Positions 26,886-36,445 of a DNA stretch of 64,000 bases are shown here, piece after piece. Location of the stretch: NCBI GenBank assembly GCA_963714255.1, contig CAVQNU010000012.1, positions 1-64,000 on the forward strand, given 5' to 3'. This stretch comes from Rhodovastum sp963714255 (GTDB lineage: Bacteria > Pseudomonadota > Alphaproteobacteria > Acetobacterales > Acetobacteraceae). Positions within the stretch are counted from its first letter, which is position 1. The number at the start of each line of letters is the position of its first letter. The position numbers were made by a program, and so were the translations under genes. Below the pieces are notes generated by a model that made no database searches, was not told where the DNA came from, and saw only the letters and a list, made by a program, of their open reading frames with translations.

Positions 26886-27263
26886 TCAGTCGTGGAGTGT
26901 CTTCAGGTAGGCGATCAGATCGCGGCGCTTCTGGGGGTCTTTGAGTCCGGTGTAGGTCATCTTGGTGCCGGGCACCATTTTCTGGGGATCTTCGTCGTAA
27001 TTGAACAGCACGTCCTCGGTCCAGACAATGCCGGAATTTTTGTTGGCATCGGAGTAGGCGAAGCCCGGGACTATACCGGAATGCCGTCCAATGACGCCGT
27101 AGAGTGACGGCCCGACCCGGTTTTTGTTCTTGATGTTTTCGTGACACAGGTTACAGATTGACTTAAAAACTTTCTTGCCTGCCTCGACATCCTGTGCTTG
27201 AGCGAGCGGCGCCGCAAAGGGGAGGGAAAGGAGAAAACCGGCAACGAGAAGGGCTCGCTTCAT
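26886..27263 (-). CDS. Small periplasmic cytochrome c (class I), copy 2
   Basis: A 125-residue paralogue of the preceding cytochrome with signal peptide MKRALLVAGFLLSLPFAAPLAQA, haem site CNLCH, NRVGPSLYGVIGRHSG, likely axial methionine in VPGTKMTYTGLKD, and end YLKTLHD. Its middle part (VWTEDVLFNYDEDPQKM) differs from copy 1, so partner surfaces probably differ. Each cytochrome has its own terminator, so the two are separately transcribed. Confidence 0.92.
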   Translation of the reverse strand: MKRALLVAGFLLSLPFAAPLAQAQDVEAGKKVFKSICNLCHENIKNKNRVGPSLYGVIGRHSGIVPGFAYSDANKNSGIVWTEDVLFNYDEDPQKMVPGTKMTYTGLKDPQKRRDLIAYLKTLHD

Positions 27264-27494
27264 GCAAGGCTCCAGCAGTGGTGATGGAAGGTATCGGCTC
27301 TTACGAAACAGTATACACAATCGTTCGGATTAATGCGAGAAGCCATTTGAAGCTTTGCAAGACTTATCTCGCACTGCAGCAAAAACCGCCAGACGATGCT
27401 GGACCGGTTGTGGGTTTCTTTGCGTTTTTGCATGGCGGTTGCAACATAGCCGCCCGTTGCCGGAGCGGCACGAATACGCCGGGCCATGAAAATC

Positions 27495-27567
27495 CAATAC
27501 TTAAGTAACGGGGTCAAGGGGGCCACTGCCCCCTTGCGGGTCCAGGGCAGAGCGCTGGCCTTGCCTT
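27495..27567. repeat. GC-rich intergenic repeat, copy 5 (single arm)
   Basis: A spacer with TACTTAAGTAACGG is followed by one right arm (AAGGGGGCCACTGCCCCCTT and CAGGGCAGAGCGCTGGCC). It overlaps the 3' end of the spermidine synthase-like gene and supplies its stop codon. Confidence 0.85.
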
Positions 27568-28269
27568 TTTTTCGCCCCGTTCGCACAATTGTCCGAAATA
27601 CAGCGTGTGCAGCGGATCGTCCGTCGCCCCGCGCGCCGGCACATCAATACGCCGCCAGTCCAGTCCGCATGCGCTGAGTCGTGCCTCGAAGCCGGGCGAG
27701 CGGTCTGCCGACCAAACGGATAAAATCCCGCCCGGCACCAGTGCGCTGCACAAACGATATAATCCGTTACTGGAATAGAGCGAAGTGTTGCGCCCCAGCA
27801 TGGCGGCATCCGGCCCGTTATCGACATCGAGCAGGATCGCGTCGTACGCCACCCGGCGCATCGGCGCAGTCTCCAGCAGCGTGGCCACGTCGGCGCAGCG
27901 CAACGCGACGCGCGGATCGTCGAGCGGCCGGCCGGCGAGGGCTGCGAGCGGGCCGCGGTTCCATTCCACCACCTCCGCGAATATTTCCGCCACCGTCACC
28001 CGCGCCCCGGCGGGGAGCGCATCCAGCGCGGCGCGCAGCGTGTAACCCATGCCCAGGCCGCCGATCAGCACGTGCGGCGCCCCGCCCCGTTCCGTGCCGG
28101 GCAGCCCCGCGCAGGCCAGCCGCCCCAGCATCTGTTCGGAATGGTGGGCGCGGTTGGACATCAGGTCCGAGCCGTCGCAGCGAATTTCGAACATGCCACC
28201 GCGCCTGCGCAGCACCAGGTTCTCCCCGCCCGGCCCGCGTGCGTGCGCCAGTTCGGTCCAGGGTTCCAT
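27514..28269 (-). CDS. Spermidine synthase-like methyltransferase-fold protein
   Basis: A 251-residue protein of the spermine/spermidine synthase superfamily. Rossmann motif VLIGGLGMGYTLRAAL, then VTVAEIFAEVVEW with an acidic residue, and YDAILLDVDNGP at the substrate aspartate position. Such short proteins lack the N-terminal beta domain and are often not true spermidine synthases. ATG 28269 is chosen since AAGGAG lies seven bases upstream. The last 20 residues run into the repeat at 27495-27567, so the natural C-terminus may have been altered. Confidence 0.78.
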   Translation of the reverse strand: MEPWTELAHARGPGGENLVLRRRGGMFEIRCDGSDLMSNRAHHSEQMLGRLACAGLPGTERGGAPHVLIGGLGMGYTLRAALDALPAGARVTVAEIFAEVVEWNRGPLAALAGRPLDDPRVALRCADVATLLETAPMRRVAYDAILLDVDNGPDAAMLGRNTSLYSSNGLYRLCSALVPGGILSVWSADRSPGFEARLSACGLDWRRIDVPARGATDDPLHTLYFGQLCERGEKKARPALCPGPARGQWPP

Positions 28270-28968
28270 GTCCGCTCCTTTCGCCCCGGTAACCCGGTGC
28301 CGCGGCGACGGCGTTGACCGGGCCGGCCCTCCATCCAATGTAAGCTCGACAGGCAATCCTGCCGGCGCGGCTGCGCAGCGGCCCGGGACGGCCGGCCGCG
28401 GAGCGGGCGCTGTTCGGACCTCTCGATCGATTAGTGTAATCCTTTTGGATGGGTCGATTAAGTTGGATTTCTCCCGCGTAGCGTGCGAGCATCACTGTTC
28501 CGTGGCGCCCAGTGGGCGCCGGGACGCACGGAACTCCGACGCATAAGAAGTCGAAGCAGGGGATGACCAATCAGGTCCGGCACGTTCGCGCCCGTGTGGG
28601 TTGTGACGAAGCAGGTCCAGCACGCGAAGGTAAATGCGACGCACCAAAGGGACGTGTTGTGTGGTCCGGCGAGGCAGGTCCTCAACCCGCCGCTCTCAAT
28701 GTGGGAGGACGGCAGGCGCGGCCTGGAAATGGCTCGGCTCGACATATGCGCAACCGGCAGGTGGGTCTTCAGCGCAACATGATCGGACCGAATCACCACA
28801 CACCCTGTTTTTTCACCTTTCGCGACGTAAGTTTTGGAGGAGGGTAATTCCGGCGCCTCTCCTTAAACAATCGGGGGACCTCGGCAGTGCCGGGCCGGGT
28901 CGTCCGTATCACAGACTGAAGGGGCGCGATGAGGCCGGGTACCGCCCCGATGCGTGAGGAGTTTGCGA
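28270..28968. other. 699-base divergent intergenic region upstream of prkA
   Basis: Separates the spermidine synthase-like gene from prkA. A GGCGCCC-AGT-GGGCGCC hairpin lies near 28503-28520. prkA operons often have long leaders, but I could not identify a sigma-factor box with confidence. No tRNA or clear gene. Confidence 0.4.
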
Positions 28969-30912
28969 ATGGGCGTTGATGTTCTTCGGTCGCGGTTCTC
29001 GAGCCATTTCGAGCAGCGGCGCGATTCCGAGATGACGCTGGAGGCCTATCTCCAGCAATCCCGCAGCGACCCGCGGATGTACAGCAGCGCCGCCGAGCGG
29101 CTGCTGGCGGCGATCGGGGAAGCCGAAATCGTCGATACCTCGCGCGACCCGCGGCTGGGCCGCATCTTCGCCAACCGGACCATCCGCCGTTATCCGGCCT
29201 TCTCGGAATTCCACGGCATGGAGGAGACGATCGAGCGCATCGTCGGCTACCTCCGCCACGCCGCCCAGGGGCTGGAAGAACGCAAGCAGATTCTTTACCT
29301 GCTCGGCCCGGTCGGCGGCGGCAAATCCTCGCTCGCCGAGCGGCTCAAGGAACTTATGGAGCACGAGCCCATCTACGTGCTCAAGGCAGGCGACGAAATC
29401 AGCCCGGTGTTCGAAAGCCCGCTGGCTTTGTTCTCCGACCCGCAGATGGCCGAGGCGCTGGAAAGCGAGTTCGCCATCCCGCGCCGCGCCATCCGCGGCC
29501 CGATCAGCCCCTGGGCGCTGAAGCGGCTGGGCGAGTTCGGCGGCGACGCGTTCCGCTTTTCCGTCATGCGCATGATGCCGAGCCGGCTGCGCCAGATCGC
29601 GGTGGCCAAGACCGAACCGGGCGACGAGAACAACCAGGACATCTCCACCCTTGTCGGCAAGGTGGACATCCGCAAGCTGGAAGCCTTCGCGCAGAACGAC
29701 CCGGACGCCTACAGCTTCTCCGGCGGCCTGAACCGGGCCAACCAGGGCATGCTCGAATTCGTCGAGATGTTCAAAGCGCCGATCAAGATGCTGCATCCGC
29801 TGCTGACCGCGACGCAGGAGGGCAATTACGTCGGCACCGAGAACATCGGCGCCCTGCCCTACCAGGGCCTGATCCTGGCGCACTCGAACGAGGCGGAGTG
29901 GCAGACGTTTAAGAACAACCGCAACAATGAGGCCTTCATCGACCGCATTTACGTCGTCAAGGTGCCATACTGCCTGCGGGTGACCGAGGAGCAGAAAATC
30001 TACCGCAAGATGCTCGAATCCTCCGAGCTGGCCGAAGCCGCCTGCGCCCCCGGCACGATCGAGATGCTGGCCCGCTTCGCCGTGCTCAGCCGGCTGAAGG
30101 ACCATCCCAACTCCAACCTGTTCAGCAAGATGCGCGTCTATGACGGCGAGGCCATCAAGGAACAGGACCCGCAGGCGCGCGCGGTGCAGGAATACCGCGA
30201 TGCCGCCGGCGTCGATGAAGGCATGGCCGGCATCTCCACCCGCTTCGCCTTCAAGGTGCTGTCGCAGACCTTCAACTACGACAGCACGGAAATCTCCGCC
30301 GACCCGGTACACCTGATGTTCGTGCTGGAGCGGCTGCTGCGCCAGGAGCAGTTCCCCGAGGAGGTCGAGAAGAAGCTGCTGAATTTCATCAAGTCGATGC
30401 TGGCGCCGCGTTACGCCGAGTTCATTGGCAATGAGATCCAGAAAGCCTATTTGGAATCCTACAGCGACTACGGCCAGAACCTGTTCGAGCGCTACATCTC
30501 GCTGGCCGATGCCTGGATCGAGGACGCCGACTTCAAGGACCCCGATACCGGCACGCTGATGAGCCGCGACGAGCTGAACGCCGAACTGACCAAGATCGAA
30601 AAGCCGGCGGGCATCGCCAACCCCAAGGATTTCCGCAACGAGGTGGTGAAGTTCGCGCTGCGGGCCAAGGCGCGCGACGGCGGGCGGATGCCGCGCTGGA
30701 CCGCCTATGAGAAGATTCGCGAAGTGATCGAGCGGCGGATGTTCAGCCAGGTCGAGGATTTGCTGCCCATCATCTCCTTTGGCGCGAAAAAGGACGTCGA
30801 CACCGAGCGCAAGCATGGTGACTTCATCGCCCGCATGAAGGAGCGTGGCTACACCGAGCGGCAGGTGCGCCGGTCGGTGGAATGGTTCATGCGGGTGCAG
30901 AAATCGGGGTAG
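28969..30912 (+). CDS. prkA: PrkA-type serine protein kinase / AAA protein
   Basis: A 647-residue protein. The N-terminal AAA part has Walker A GPVGGGKSSL at about residues 113-122; the C-terminal PrkA part is full length. It is a stress- and starvation-linked kinase or AAA protein that in enterobacteria (YeaG) forms a three-gene set with YeaH and YcgB/SpoVR. The same order follows here. GAGGAG lies seven bases before ATG 28969. A 53-base gap leads to the yeaH-like gene. Confidence 0.94.
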   Translation: MGVDVLRSRFSSHFEQRRDSEMTLEAYLQQSRSDPRMYSSAAERLLAAIGEAEIVDTSRDPRLGRIFANRTIRRYPAFSEFHGMEETIERIVGYLRHAAQGLEERKQILYLLGPVGGGKSSLAERLKELMEHEPIYVLKAGDEISPVFESPLALFSDPQMAEALESEFAIPRRAIRGPISPWALKRLGEFGGDAFRFSVMRMMPSRLRQIAVAKTEPGDENNQDISTLVGKVDIRKLEAFAQNDPDAYSFSGGLNRANQGMLEFVEMFKAPIKMLHPLLTATQEGNYVGTENIGALPYQGLILAHSNEAEWQTFKNNRNNEAFIDRIYVVKVPYCLRVTEEQKIYRKMLESSELAEAACAPGTIEMLARFAVLSRLKDHPNSNLFSKMRVYDGEAIKEQDPQARAVQEYRDAAGVDEGMAGISTRFAFKVLSQTFNYDSTEISADPVHLMFVLERLLRQEQFPEEVEKKLLNFIKSMLAPRYAEFIGNEIQKAYLESYSDYGQNLFERYISLADAWIEDADFKDPDTGTLMSRDELNAELTKIEKPAGIANPKDFRNEVVKFALRAKARDGGRMPRWTAYEKIREVIERRMFSQVEDLLPIISFGAKKDVDTERKHGDFIARMKERGYTERQVRRSVEWFMRVQKSG

Positions 30913-30965
30913 CATCCCTCCACGCGGCCACCGGCCGCATTGAAGTGCAAGGTTCGGACACCGCC

Positions 30966-32262
30966 ATGATGATCGTCGACCGCCGCCCCAATCCCCAGGG
31001 CAAAAGCCTGCCCAACCGGCAGCGGTTCCTGGCACGGGTGAAGGCGCAGGTTCGCCGCGCGGTCGCCGACAGCATCGACCGCAGGCGGGTCTCCGATGTC
31101 AGCTCCGACGAGGAAGTGAAGGTCCGCGTCGCCGGCACCGGCGAACCCTCGTTCCGCCAGGCCGGCGGCGCGGACGGCGACTATGTGCTGCCCGGCACCG
31201 GCACGCTGAACCGCGGCGACCGCATTCCCAAGCCGCAGGGCGGCGGCGGCGGACGCGGCCGGGAGGCCGCCGATTTCGGGCGGCGGCGAGGACGCCTTCG
31301 AGTTCACCCTGACGCGCGAGGAGTTCCTCGACTGCTTCTTCGAGGAACTGGAACTGCCGCGCCTGGCCCGCACCGAACTCGGTGAGGCCATGCTGAGCAA
31401 GCCGCGCCGGGCCGGCTATTCCATCGCCGGCCAGCCGACCGCGCTCGATGTGCGGCGCACCATGCGCAACAGCCTGGCCCGCCGGGTGGCGCTGCGCCGC
31501 CCGGACCGCGAGGAACTGGCGGCGGCCGAGCAGGAAGTGGCCGACGCGGTGGCGGAGGGCAACACCGCCCGCCTCGCCGCCGCCCGCACCGCGCTGGACC
31601 AGGTGGTCCGCCGCACCGCGCGCATTCCCTTCATCGACCCGATCGATGTCCGCTACGCCCGCCATGAGCGCGTCCGCCTGCCGGCCCAGGACGCGGTGAT
31701 GTTCTGCCTGATGGACGTGTCCGGCTCGATGACCGAGCACATGAAGGGGCTGGCCAAGCGCTTCTTCATGCTGCTGCACTTGTTCCTCGAACGCAAATAC
31801 GAGCGAGTGCATGTGGTGTTCATCCGCCACACCGAGCGCGCCCAGGAAGTGGACGAGGACACGTTCTTCCGCTCGCGCGAAACCGGCGGCACCGTGGTGT
31901 CGTCCGCGCTGACCGAAATGCTGCGGGTGCAGGCCGAGCGCTTCCCGCCGAGTGCCTTCAACATCTATGTCGCCCAGGCCTCGGACGGCGACAATCTGCA
32001 CGCCGACGCCGCCGCCGTGGTGGCGCTGATGGGGCGCATCCTGCCGCTGGTGCGTTACTTCGCCTATGTGGAAACCGGCCAGGGCGAGGAGGAGCGGTTC
32101 GGCATCGCCCGCGGGCTGGAAACCAGCCTGTGGGGCACCTATCGCAGCATCGCCGGCGAGGGCGCGCCGCAGCTTGCCATGCGCCGCCTGTCCGACCTGC
32201 GCAACGTCTGGGGCGTGTTCGCCGACCTGTTCCGCAAGGACCCGGCAGGGGCCGTCTCGTGA
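30966..32262 (+). CDS. DUF444 (YeaH-like) VWA-type protein, split by one extra base
   Basis: The N-terminal frame starts MMIVDRRPNPQGKSLPNRQR and the remainder, from EDAFEFTLTREEFLDCFFEEL, is in another frame. Removing one T in GATTTCGGG near 31273-31276 joins them; the length is 432 codons plus one. The C-terminal part has a von Willebrand A-like metal site (LMDVSGSMTEHMK) and YVAQASDGDN. It works with PrkA and SpoVR in stationary-phase stress responses. The stop overlaps spoVR (GTGA). Confidence 0.9.
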
Positions 32263-33767
32263 GCCTGCTGTTCGACGGCGCCGAGTGGGACTTCGCCAGT
32301 CTGGATGCCACCTACCGCGCGTGCGAGGAAATCGCCTGCGGCGAGCTTGGCCTCACCCCCTATCCCAGCCAGGTCGAGGTGATCACCTCCGAGCAGATGC
32401 TCGACGCCTACTCCAGCGTCGGCCTGCCGCTGATGTACCGGCACTGGAGCTTCGGCAAGCGCTTCGCCCGCGACGAGCTGCTGTATCGCGCCGGCATGCA
32501 GAGCCTCGCCTATGAGATCGTCATCAACTCGAACCCCTGCATCGCCTATCTGATGGAGGAGAACTCGATGACGATGCAGGCGCTGGTGATCGCGCATGCC
32601 TGTTTCGGCCACAACCACTTCTTCCGCACCAACCATTTGTTCCGCCAGTGGACGGACGCCGACGGCATTCTCGACTACCTCGCCTTCGCCCGCCGCTTCG
32701 TCGCCGAATGCGAGGAGCGGCACGGGCTGGCCGCGGTGGAACGCATCCTCGATGCGGCCCACGCGCTGCAGGGCCAGGGGGTGCACCGCTATCTGCGCCG
32801 CAAATGGCGCCTGGGCGACGAGGAAACCCGCGCCCGCGAGCGGCAGAAATACGAGGAGGAAACCTACAACCCGCTGTGGAGCACCGTGCCCGGCGCCGAC
32901 CGCCCCGCCGTATCCCCGACCTCAGTGAACGAGGCGAAGGCCGCGCTCAATCTGCCGGAGGAAAACCTTCTTTATCTGTGCGAGAAGCACTCGCCCAAGC
33001 TGCGCCGCTGGGAGCGCGAGCTGGTGCGCATCGTCCGCGTGGCGGCGCAGTATTTCTACCCGCAGATGCAGACCAAGCTGGCCAATGAGGGCTGCGCCAC
33101 CGCGGTGCACTACGCCATCATGACCCGGCTGCACGACCGCGGCCGGATCAGCGACGGGTCCTATCTGGAGTTCCTCGCCTCCCACACCGCGGTCACCCGC
33201 CAGCCGACGCTGGCCGATCCCGGCTTCAACGGCTGGAACCCCTACGCGCTCGGCTTCGCCATCATGCGCGACATCGAGCGCATCTGCACCGAACCGGATG
33301 CGGAGGACGCCCGCTGGTTCCCTGCCTTCGCCGGCAATGGCGACCCCTGGGGCACGCTGCGCGAGGCCTGGGCCGAATACCGCGACGAAAGCCTGGTGCG
33401 CCAGTTCCTCGGCCCCAAGGTCATGCGCGCCTATCGCATGGTGAACCTGAACGACAAGGCCGCCGACCCGGCGCTGGTGGTGACCGAAATCCACGACGAC
33501 AGCGGCTTCCGCCACATCCGCTCCCTGCTCGCCGACCAGTACGATCCGGCCCGCGCGGCCCCGCTGATCGAGGCCACCGACATCGACCTGGCCGGCGACC
33601 GCAGCCTGAAGCTGACCTATGTCTCCCGCCGCAAGCAGCGGCTGCACGACGCCTCGGCGCGGCAGACGCTGACGCATCTGCAGGTGCTGTGGGGGTATAA
33701 GGTCACGCTGCAGGAAGTGGATGCGGAGACCAGCCGGGTGCTGGGGGAGTTGCGGGCGGAGGGATGA
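32259..33767 (+). CDS. spoVR: SpoVR family protein
   Basis: A 502-residue SpoVR/YcgB homologue: MLDAYSSVGLPLMYRHWSFGKRF early, MEENSMTMQALVIAHACFGHNHFF with conserved histidines, KLRRWERELVRIVRVAAQYFYPQMQTK later. Function unknown at the molecular level; genetically tied to PrkA and YeaH. The start is GTG 32259, coupled to the upstream gene by a four-base overlap. It is complete. Confidence 0.94.
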   Translation: MSLLFDGAEWDFASLDATYRACEEIACGELGLTPYPSQVEVITSEQMLDAYSSVGLPLMYRHWSFGKRFARDELLYRAGMQSLAYEIVINSNPCIAYLMEENSMTMQALVIAHACFGHNHFFRTNHLFRQWTDADGILDYLAFARRFVAECEERHGLAAVERILDAAHALQGQGVHRYLRRKWRLGDEETRARERQKYEEETYNPLWSTVPGADRPAVSPTSVNEAKAALNLPEENLLYLCEKHSPKLRRWERELVRIVRVAAQYFYPQMQTKLANEGCATAVHYAIMTRLHDRGRISDGSYLEFLASHTAVTRQPTLADPGFNGWNPYALGFAIMRDIERICTEPDAEDARWFPAFAGNGDPWGTLREAWAEYRDESLVRQFLGPKVMRAYRMVNLNDKAADPALVVTEIHDDSGFRHIRSLLADQYDPARAAPLIEATDIDLAGDRSLKLTYVSRRKQRLHDASARQTLTHLQVLWGYKVTLQEVDAETSRVLGELRAEG

Positions 33768-33768
33768 T

Positions 33769-33870
33769 TAAGGAAGGCCAGGGCTCTGCCCTGGACCCGC
33801 CAAGGGGCAGTGGCCCCTTGGAACCCATTCCTTAAGGTGCGGGGTCCAGGGCAGAACCCTGGACTTCCTT
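33769..33870. repeat. GC-rich intergenic repeat, copy 6 (full left arm, short right arm)
   Basis: Full left arm with CAAGGGGCAGTGGCCCCTTG, spacer CATTCCTTAAGGTGCGG, then a short right arm (CCAGGGCAGAACCCTGG). It lies between the convergent spoVR and dksA genes. Confidence 0.85.
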
Positions 33871-33871
33871 A

Positions 33872-34288
33872 TCAATCATCCCGATGCACCCGCTCCATCC
33901 GCTCATGCCGCTCCTGCGCCTCGATCAACAGCGTCGCAATCGGCCGCGCCTCCAGCCGTTTCAGGCCAATCGGCTCGCCGGTTTCCTCGCAGAACCCGTA
34001 GCTCCCGGTCTCCACCCGCGCCAACGCCTGGTCGATTTTGGCGATCAGCTTGCGGGCGCGGTCGCGGGTGCGCAGTTCCAGCGCCCGGTCGGTTTCCACG
34101 CTGGCGCGGTCGGTGATGTCGGCCTCATGAATACCGCCCTGCGACAGGCTGGCAAGCGTGCCGTCCGCCTCGCGCAACAAGTCCATGCGCCAACGCAATA
34201 ATTTCTGGCGAAAATATTCGAGCTGGAGAGGATTCATGAACTCCTCGTCCTCCGACGGGCGATAATCGGGGGGCAGAGTCATCATCAT
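33872..34288 (-). CDS. dksA: RNA polymerase-binding transcription factor DksA
   Basis: A 138-residue DksA of alphaproteobacterial type, which binds the RNA polymerase secondary channel and acts with ppGpp. The N-terminal coiled coil holds EYFRQKLLRWRMDLLREADG. The C-terminal zinc-finger region keeps only one cysteine (YGFCEETGEPIGLKRLEARP), normal for this clade. It ends HERMERVHRDD. The MMM start at 34288 gives standard length. It lies next to fliX, a conserved neighbourhood in this group. Confidence 0.93.
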   Translation of the reverse strand: MMMTLPPDYRPSEDEEFMNPLQLEYFRQKLLRWRMDLLREADGTLASLSQGGIHEADITDRASVETDRALELRTRDRARKLIAKIDQALARVETGSYGFCEETGEPIGLKRLEARPIATLLIEAQERHERMERVHRDD

Positions 34289-34430
34289 CGGGACAAATCC
34301 TGCGGAATTTTCGGCGCCCCACCGCCGCGGCATGCTGGCATGTCAGCAAACCCGAGATGAGTCCGGCGGCTTATAGCCACGCAAGTCTGGCGCGCCAAGG
34401 GGACATAGCTGCCTGATGGTGATAACGCAT

Positions 34431-34853
34431 TCAGCCGCTTGTGATTGTCTCGTGACGCGCCAGTTCGACCCGTGCCCGCAGCGTCACCTCGGCCACCGCC
34501 TGGCGCAGCGACAGGTCGGCCGCCTCCGGGATGGCGGTTGCCAGCGCCGCCAGGCGACGCAATGCCCCCAGGTCCGGCGGTCCCGCCAGCAGCGCCCGTT
34601 GCAGTCGCAGCAATTCCGCCAACATCTCCTGCCCGCGGCGGCGCGCCTCCCGGTCGAGCGCCGATCCGCTCTCGGCTTCCTGCAACGCCAGCATGCCGCC
34701 GAGGGTCACCTCGGTTGCCTCCGCCGCCGCTGCCGGACCTGCAGCCAATTCGCCCCGGCCGGACGCCACCATGAACCCGCCGGCACGCCCCGCGGCGCGT
34801 GCCGGGCCGCGCGCCACCGGCAGCAGCGGTCCGATCCCGTCCACTCCACTCAT
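34431..34853 (-). CDS. fliX: Flagellar assembly protein FliX
   Basis: A 140-residue FliX family protein. In Caulobacter FliX links basal-body assembly to the FlbD regulator. The start MSGVDGIGPLL is typical. The helical C-terminal half has GGMLALQEAE and LRLQRALLAGPPD. ATG 34853 is chosen because AAGGAGG lies seven bases before it; ATG 34859 would overlap the ribosome-binding site. It is divergent from flgI across about 190 bases that must hold both promoters. Confidence 0.85.
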   Translation of the reverse strand: MSGVDGIGPLLPVARGPARAAGRAGGFMVASGRGELAAGPAAAAEATEVTLGGMLALQEAESGSALDREARRRGQEMLAELLRLQRALLAGPPDLGALRRLAALATAIPEAADLSLRQAVAEVTLRARVELARHETITSG

Positions 34854-35039
34854 CCGCATCCTCCTTGCCGGGCCCTTCCTGCCGCCCGGCAGGTGCTGCC
34901 GGGGGCCGGATGGGCCGGGGCGGCACGAACCAGCCATTCCGCTTGCTGGCACGCGCCTTGCCTCTTCGCCGTCCAGCATGACAGCCAGTCCTTAACGTCT
35001 CCCTCGTAGACCGCCCGTGCCGGCCCAAAGGAAAACGCT

Positions 35040-36155
35040 GTGCCGCGACCCCCCGCCCTCCTGCTCGCCACCCTTCTGGTGCTTGTGCCACCGCTGCTCG
35101 CCGCCCCCGCCGCGGCGCAGGTGCGCATCAAGGACATCGCCGATGTCGAGGGCGTTCGCGACAACCAGCTGGTCGGCTACGGGCTGGTGGTCGGGCTCAA
35201 CGGCACCGGCGACCAGCTCAATTCGGCCGTGTTCACCCGCGAATCGCTGATCGGCATGCTGGAGCGGCTGGGCGTGAACACCCGCGACCAGCAGGCCAAG
35301 CTGCAGACCAAGAACGTCGCGGCGGTGATGGTCACCGCCAACCTGCCCCCCTTCGCCCGCACCGGCAGCCGGATCGATGTCGCCGTCTCCGCCCTGGGCA
35401 ACGCCAAGGACCTGACCGGCGGCACCCTGCTGGTCAGCTCGCTGCTGGCCGCCGATGGCGAGGTCTACGCGGTCGCCCAGGGGGCTGTCGCCACCGGCGC
35501 CATCGCCGCCCGCGGCGCCGCCTCCTCGGTCACCCGCGGCGTGCCCACCGCCGGGGCGATCGCCAACGGCGCCACGGTGGAGCGCGAAATCGGCTACCAG
35601 CTCGGCACCCATGCCGCGCTCCGCCTCGGCCTGCGCAACCCCGACCTGACCACGGCGCTGCGCATGGCCGAGGCGATCAACCGCGCCCTCGGCGCCGACA
35701 CCGCCCACGCCACCGACCCGCGCACCGTCGCCATCGACCTCGGCAGCCGCGACGTGATCGAGTCGCTCGCCCGCATCGAAGACCTGCGCGTCGAGCCCGA
35801 CAACGCCGCCGTGGTGGTGATCGACGAGTCGAGCGGCACCATCGTCATGGGCTCCAACGTCCGCGTCAGCACCGTCGCCATCGCCCAGGGCAACCTGACC
35901 ATCCGGGTCACCGAGACGCCGCAGGTCAGCCAGCCCGGCCCGCTCTCCAACGGCACCACCACCACCGTGCCACGCACCAACATCCAGGTGGACGACCAGC
36001 ACGACCGGCGCCTGGGCATCCTCAGCGGCAACATCACCCTGCGCGACCTGGTGGCCGGGCTGAACTCCCTCGGCGTCGGCCCGCGCGACATGATCACCAT
36101 CCTGCAGACCATCAAGGCCGCCGGCGCCCTGCAGGCCGACCTGCAGGTGCGCTGA
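35040..36155 (+). CDS. flgI: Flagellar P-ring protein FlgI
   Basis: A 371-residue periplasmic protein of the flagellar P ring. Signal peptide up to about residue 26 (LLAAPAAAQ), then the family start VRIKDIADVEGVRDNQLVGYGLVVGLNGTGD. The end DMITILQTIKAAGALQADLQ is typical. The GTG start at 35040 follows AAAGGAAAA. It overlaps the next gene by one base. Confidence 0.95.
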   Translation: MPRPPALLLATLLVLVPPLLAAPAAAQVRIKDIADVEGVRDNQLVGYGLVVGLNGTGDQLNSAVFTRESLIGMLERLGVNTRDQQAKLQTKNVAAVMVTANLPPFARTGSRIDVAVSALGNAKDLTGGTLLVSSLLAADGEVYAVAQGAVATGAIAARGAASSVTRGVPTAGAIANGATVEREIGYQLGTHAALRLGLRNPDLTTALRMAEAINRALGADTAHATDPRTVAIDLGSRDVIESLARIEDLRVEPDNAAVVVIDESSGTIVMGSNVRVSTVAIAQGNLTIRVTETPQVSQPGPLSNGTTTTVPRTNIQVDDQHDRRLGILSGNITLRDLVAGLNSLGVGPRDMITILQTIKAAGALQADLQVR

Positions 36156-36445
36156 TGACCCCGCTGCAACCCAGCCCGGCCGAGCTCGCCAGCCCCGGCG
36201 CCGCCCGCGCCTGGCACGCCGCCCAGGATTTCGAGGCGATGGCGCTGTCGAAACTGCTCGCCCCGATGTTCAACACGGTCGACACCTCCGCCGGCCTGTT
36301 CGGCGGCGGCGAGGGCGAGCAGGCGTTCAAACCGTTCCTGACCGATGCCATCGCAAAGCAGATGGAAGCGCGCGGCGGCCTCGGCCTCGCCGTGCCGGTC
36401 TGGCATCAGATGCTGCGTCTGCAGGAAGCGGAGACCCACCGATGA
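36155..36445 (+). CDS. Rod-binding protein, FlgJ N-terminal type
   Basis: A 96-residue protein with the rod-binding core (DFEAMALSKLLAPMFNTVDT...LFGGGEGEQAFKPFLTDAIAKQM), the Rod-binding family. It lacks the muramidase half of enterobacterial FlgJ, usual in alphaproteobacteria. It scaffolds rod assembly in the periplasm. It overlaps flgI by one base and the next gene by four. Confidence 0.88.
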   Translation: MTPLQPSPAELASPGAARAWHAAQDFEAMALSKLLAPMFNTVDTSAGLFGGGEGEQAFKPFLTDAIAKQMEARGGLGLAVPVWHQMLRLQEAETHR

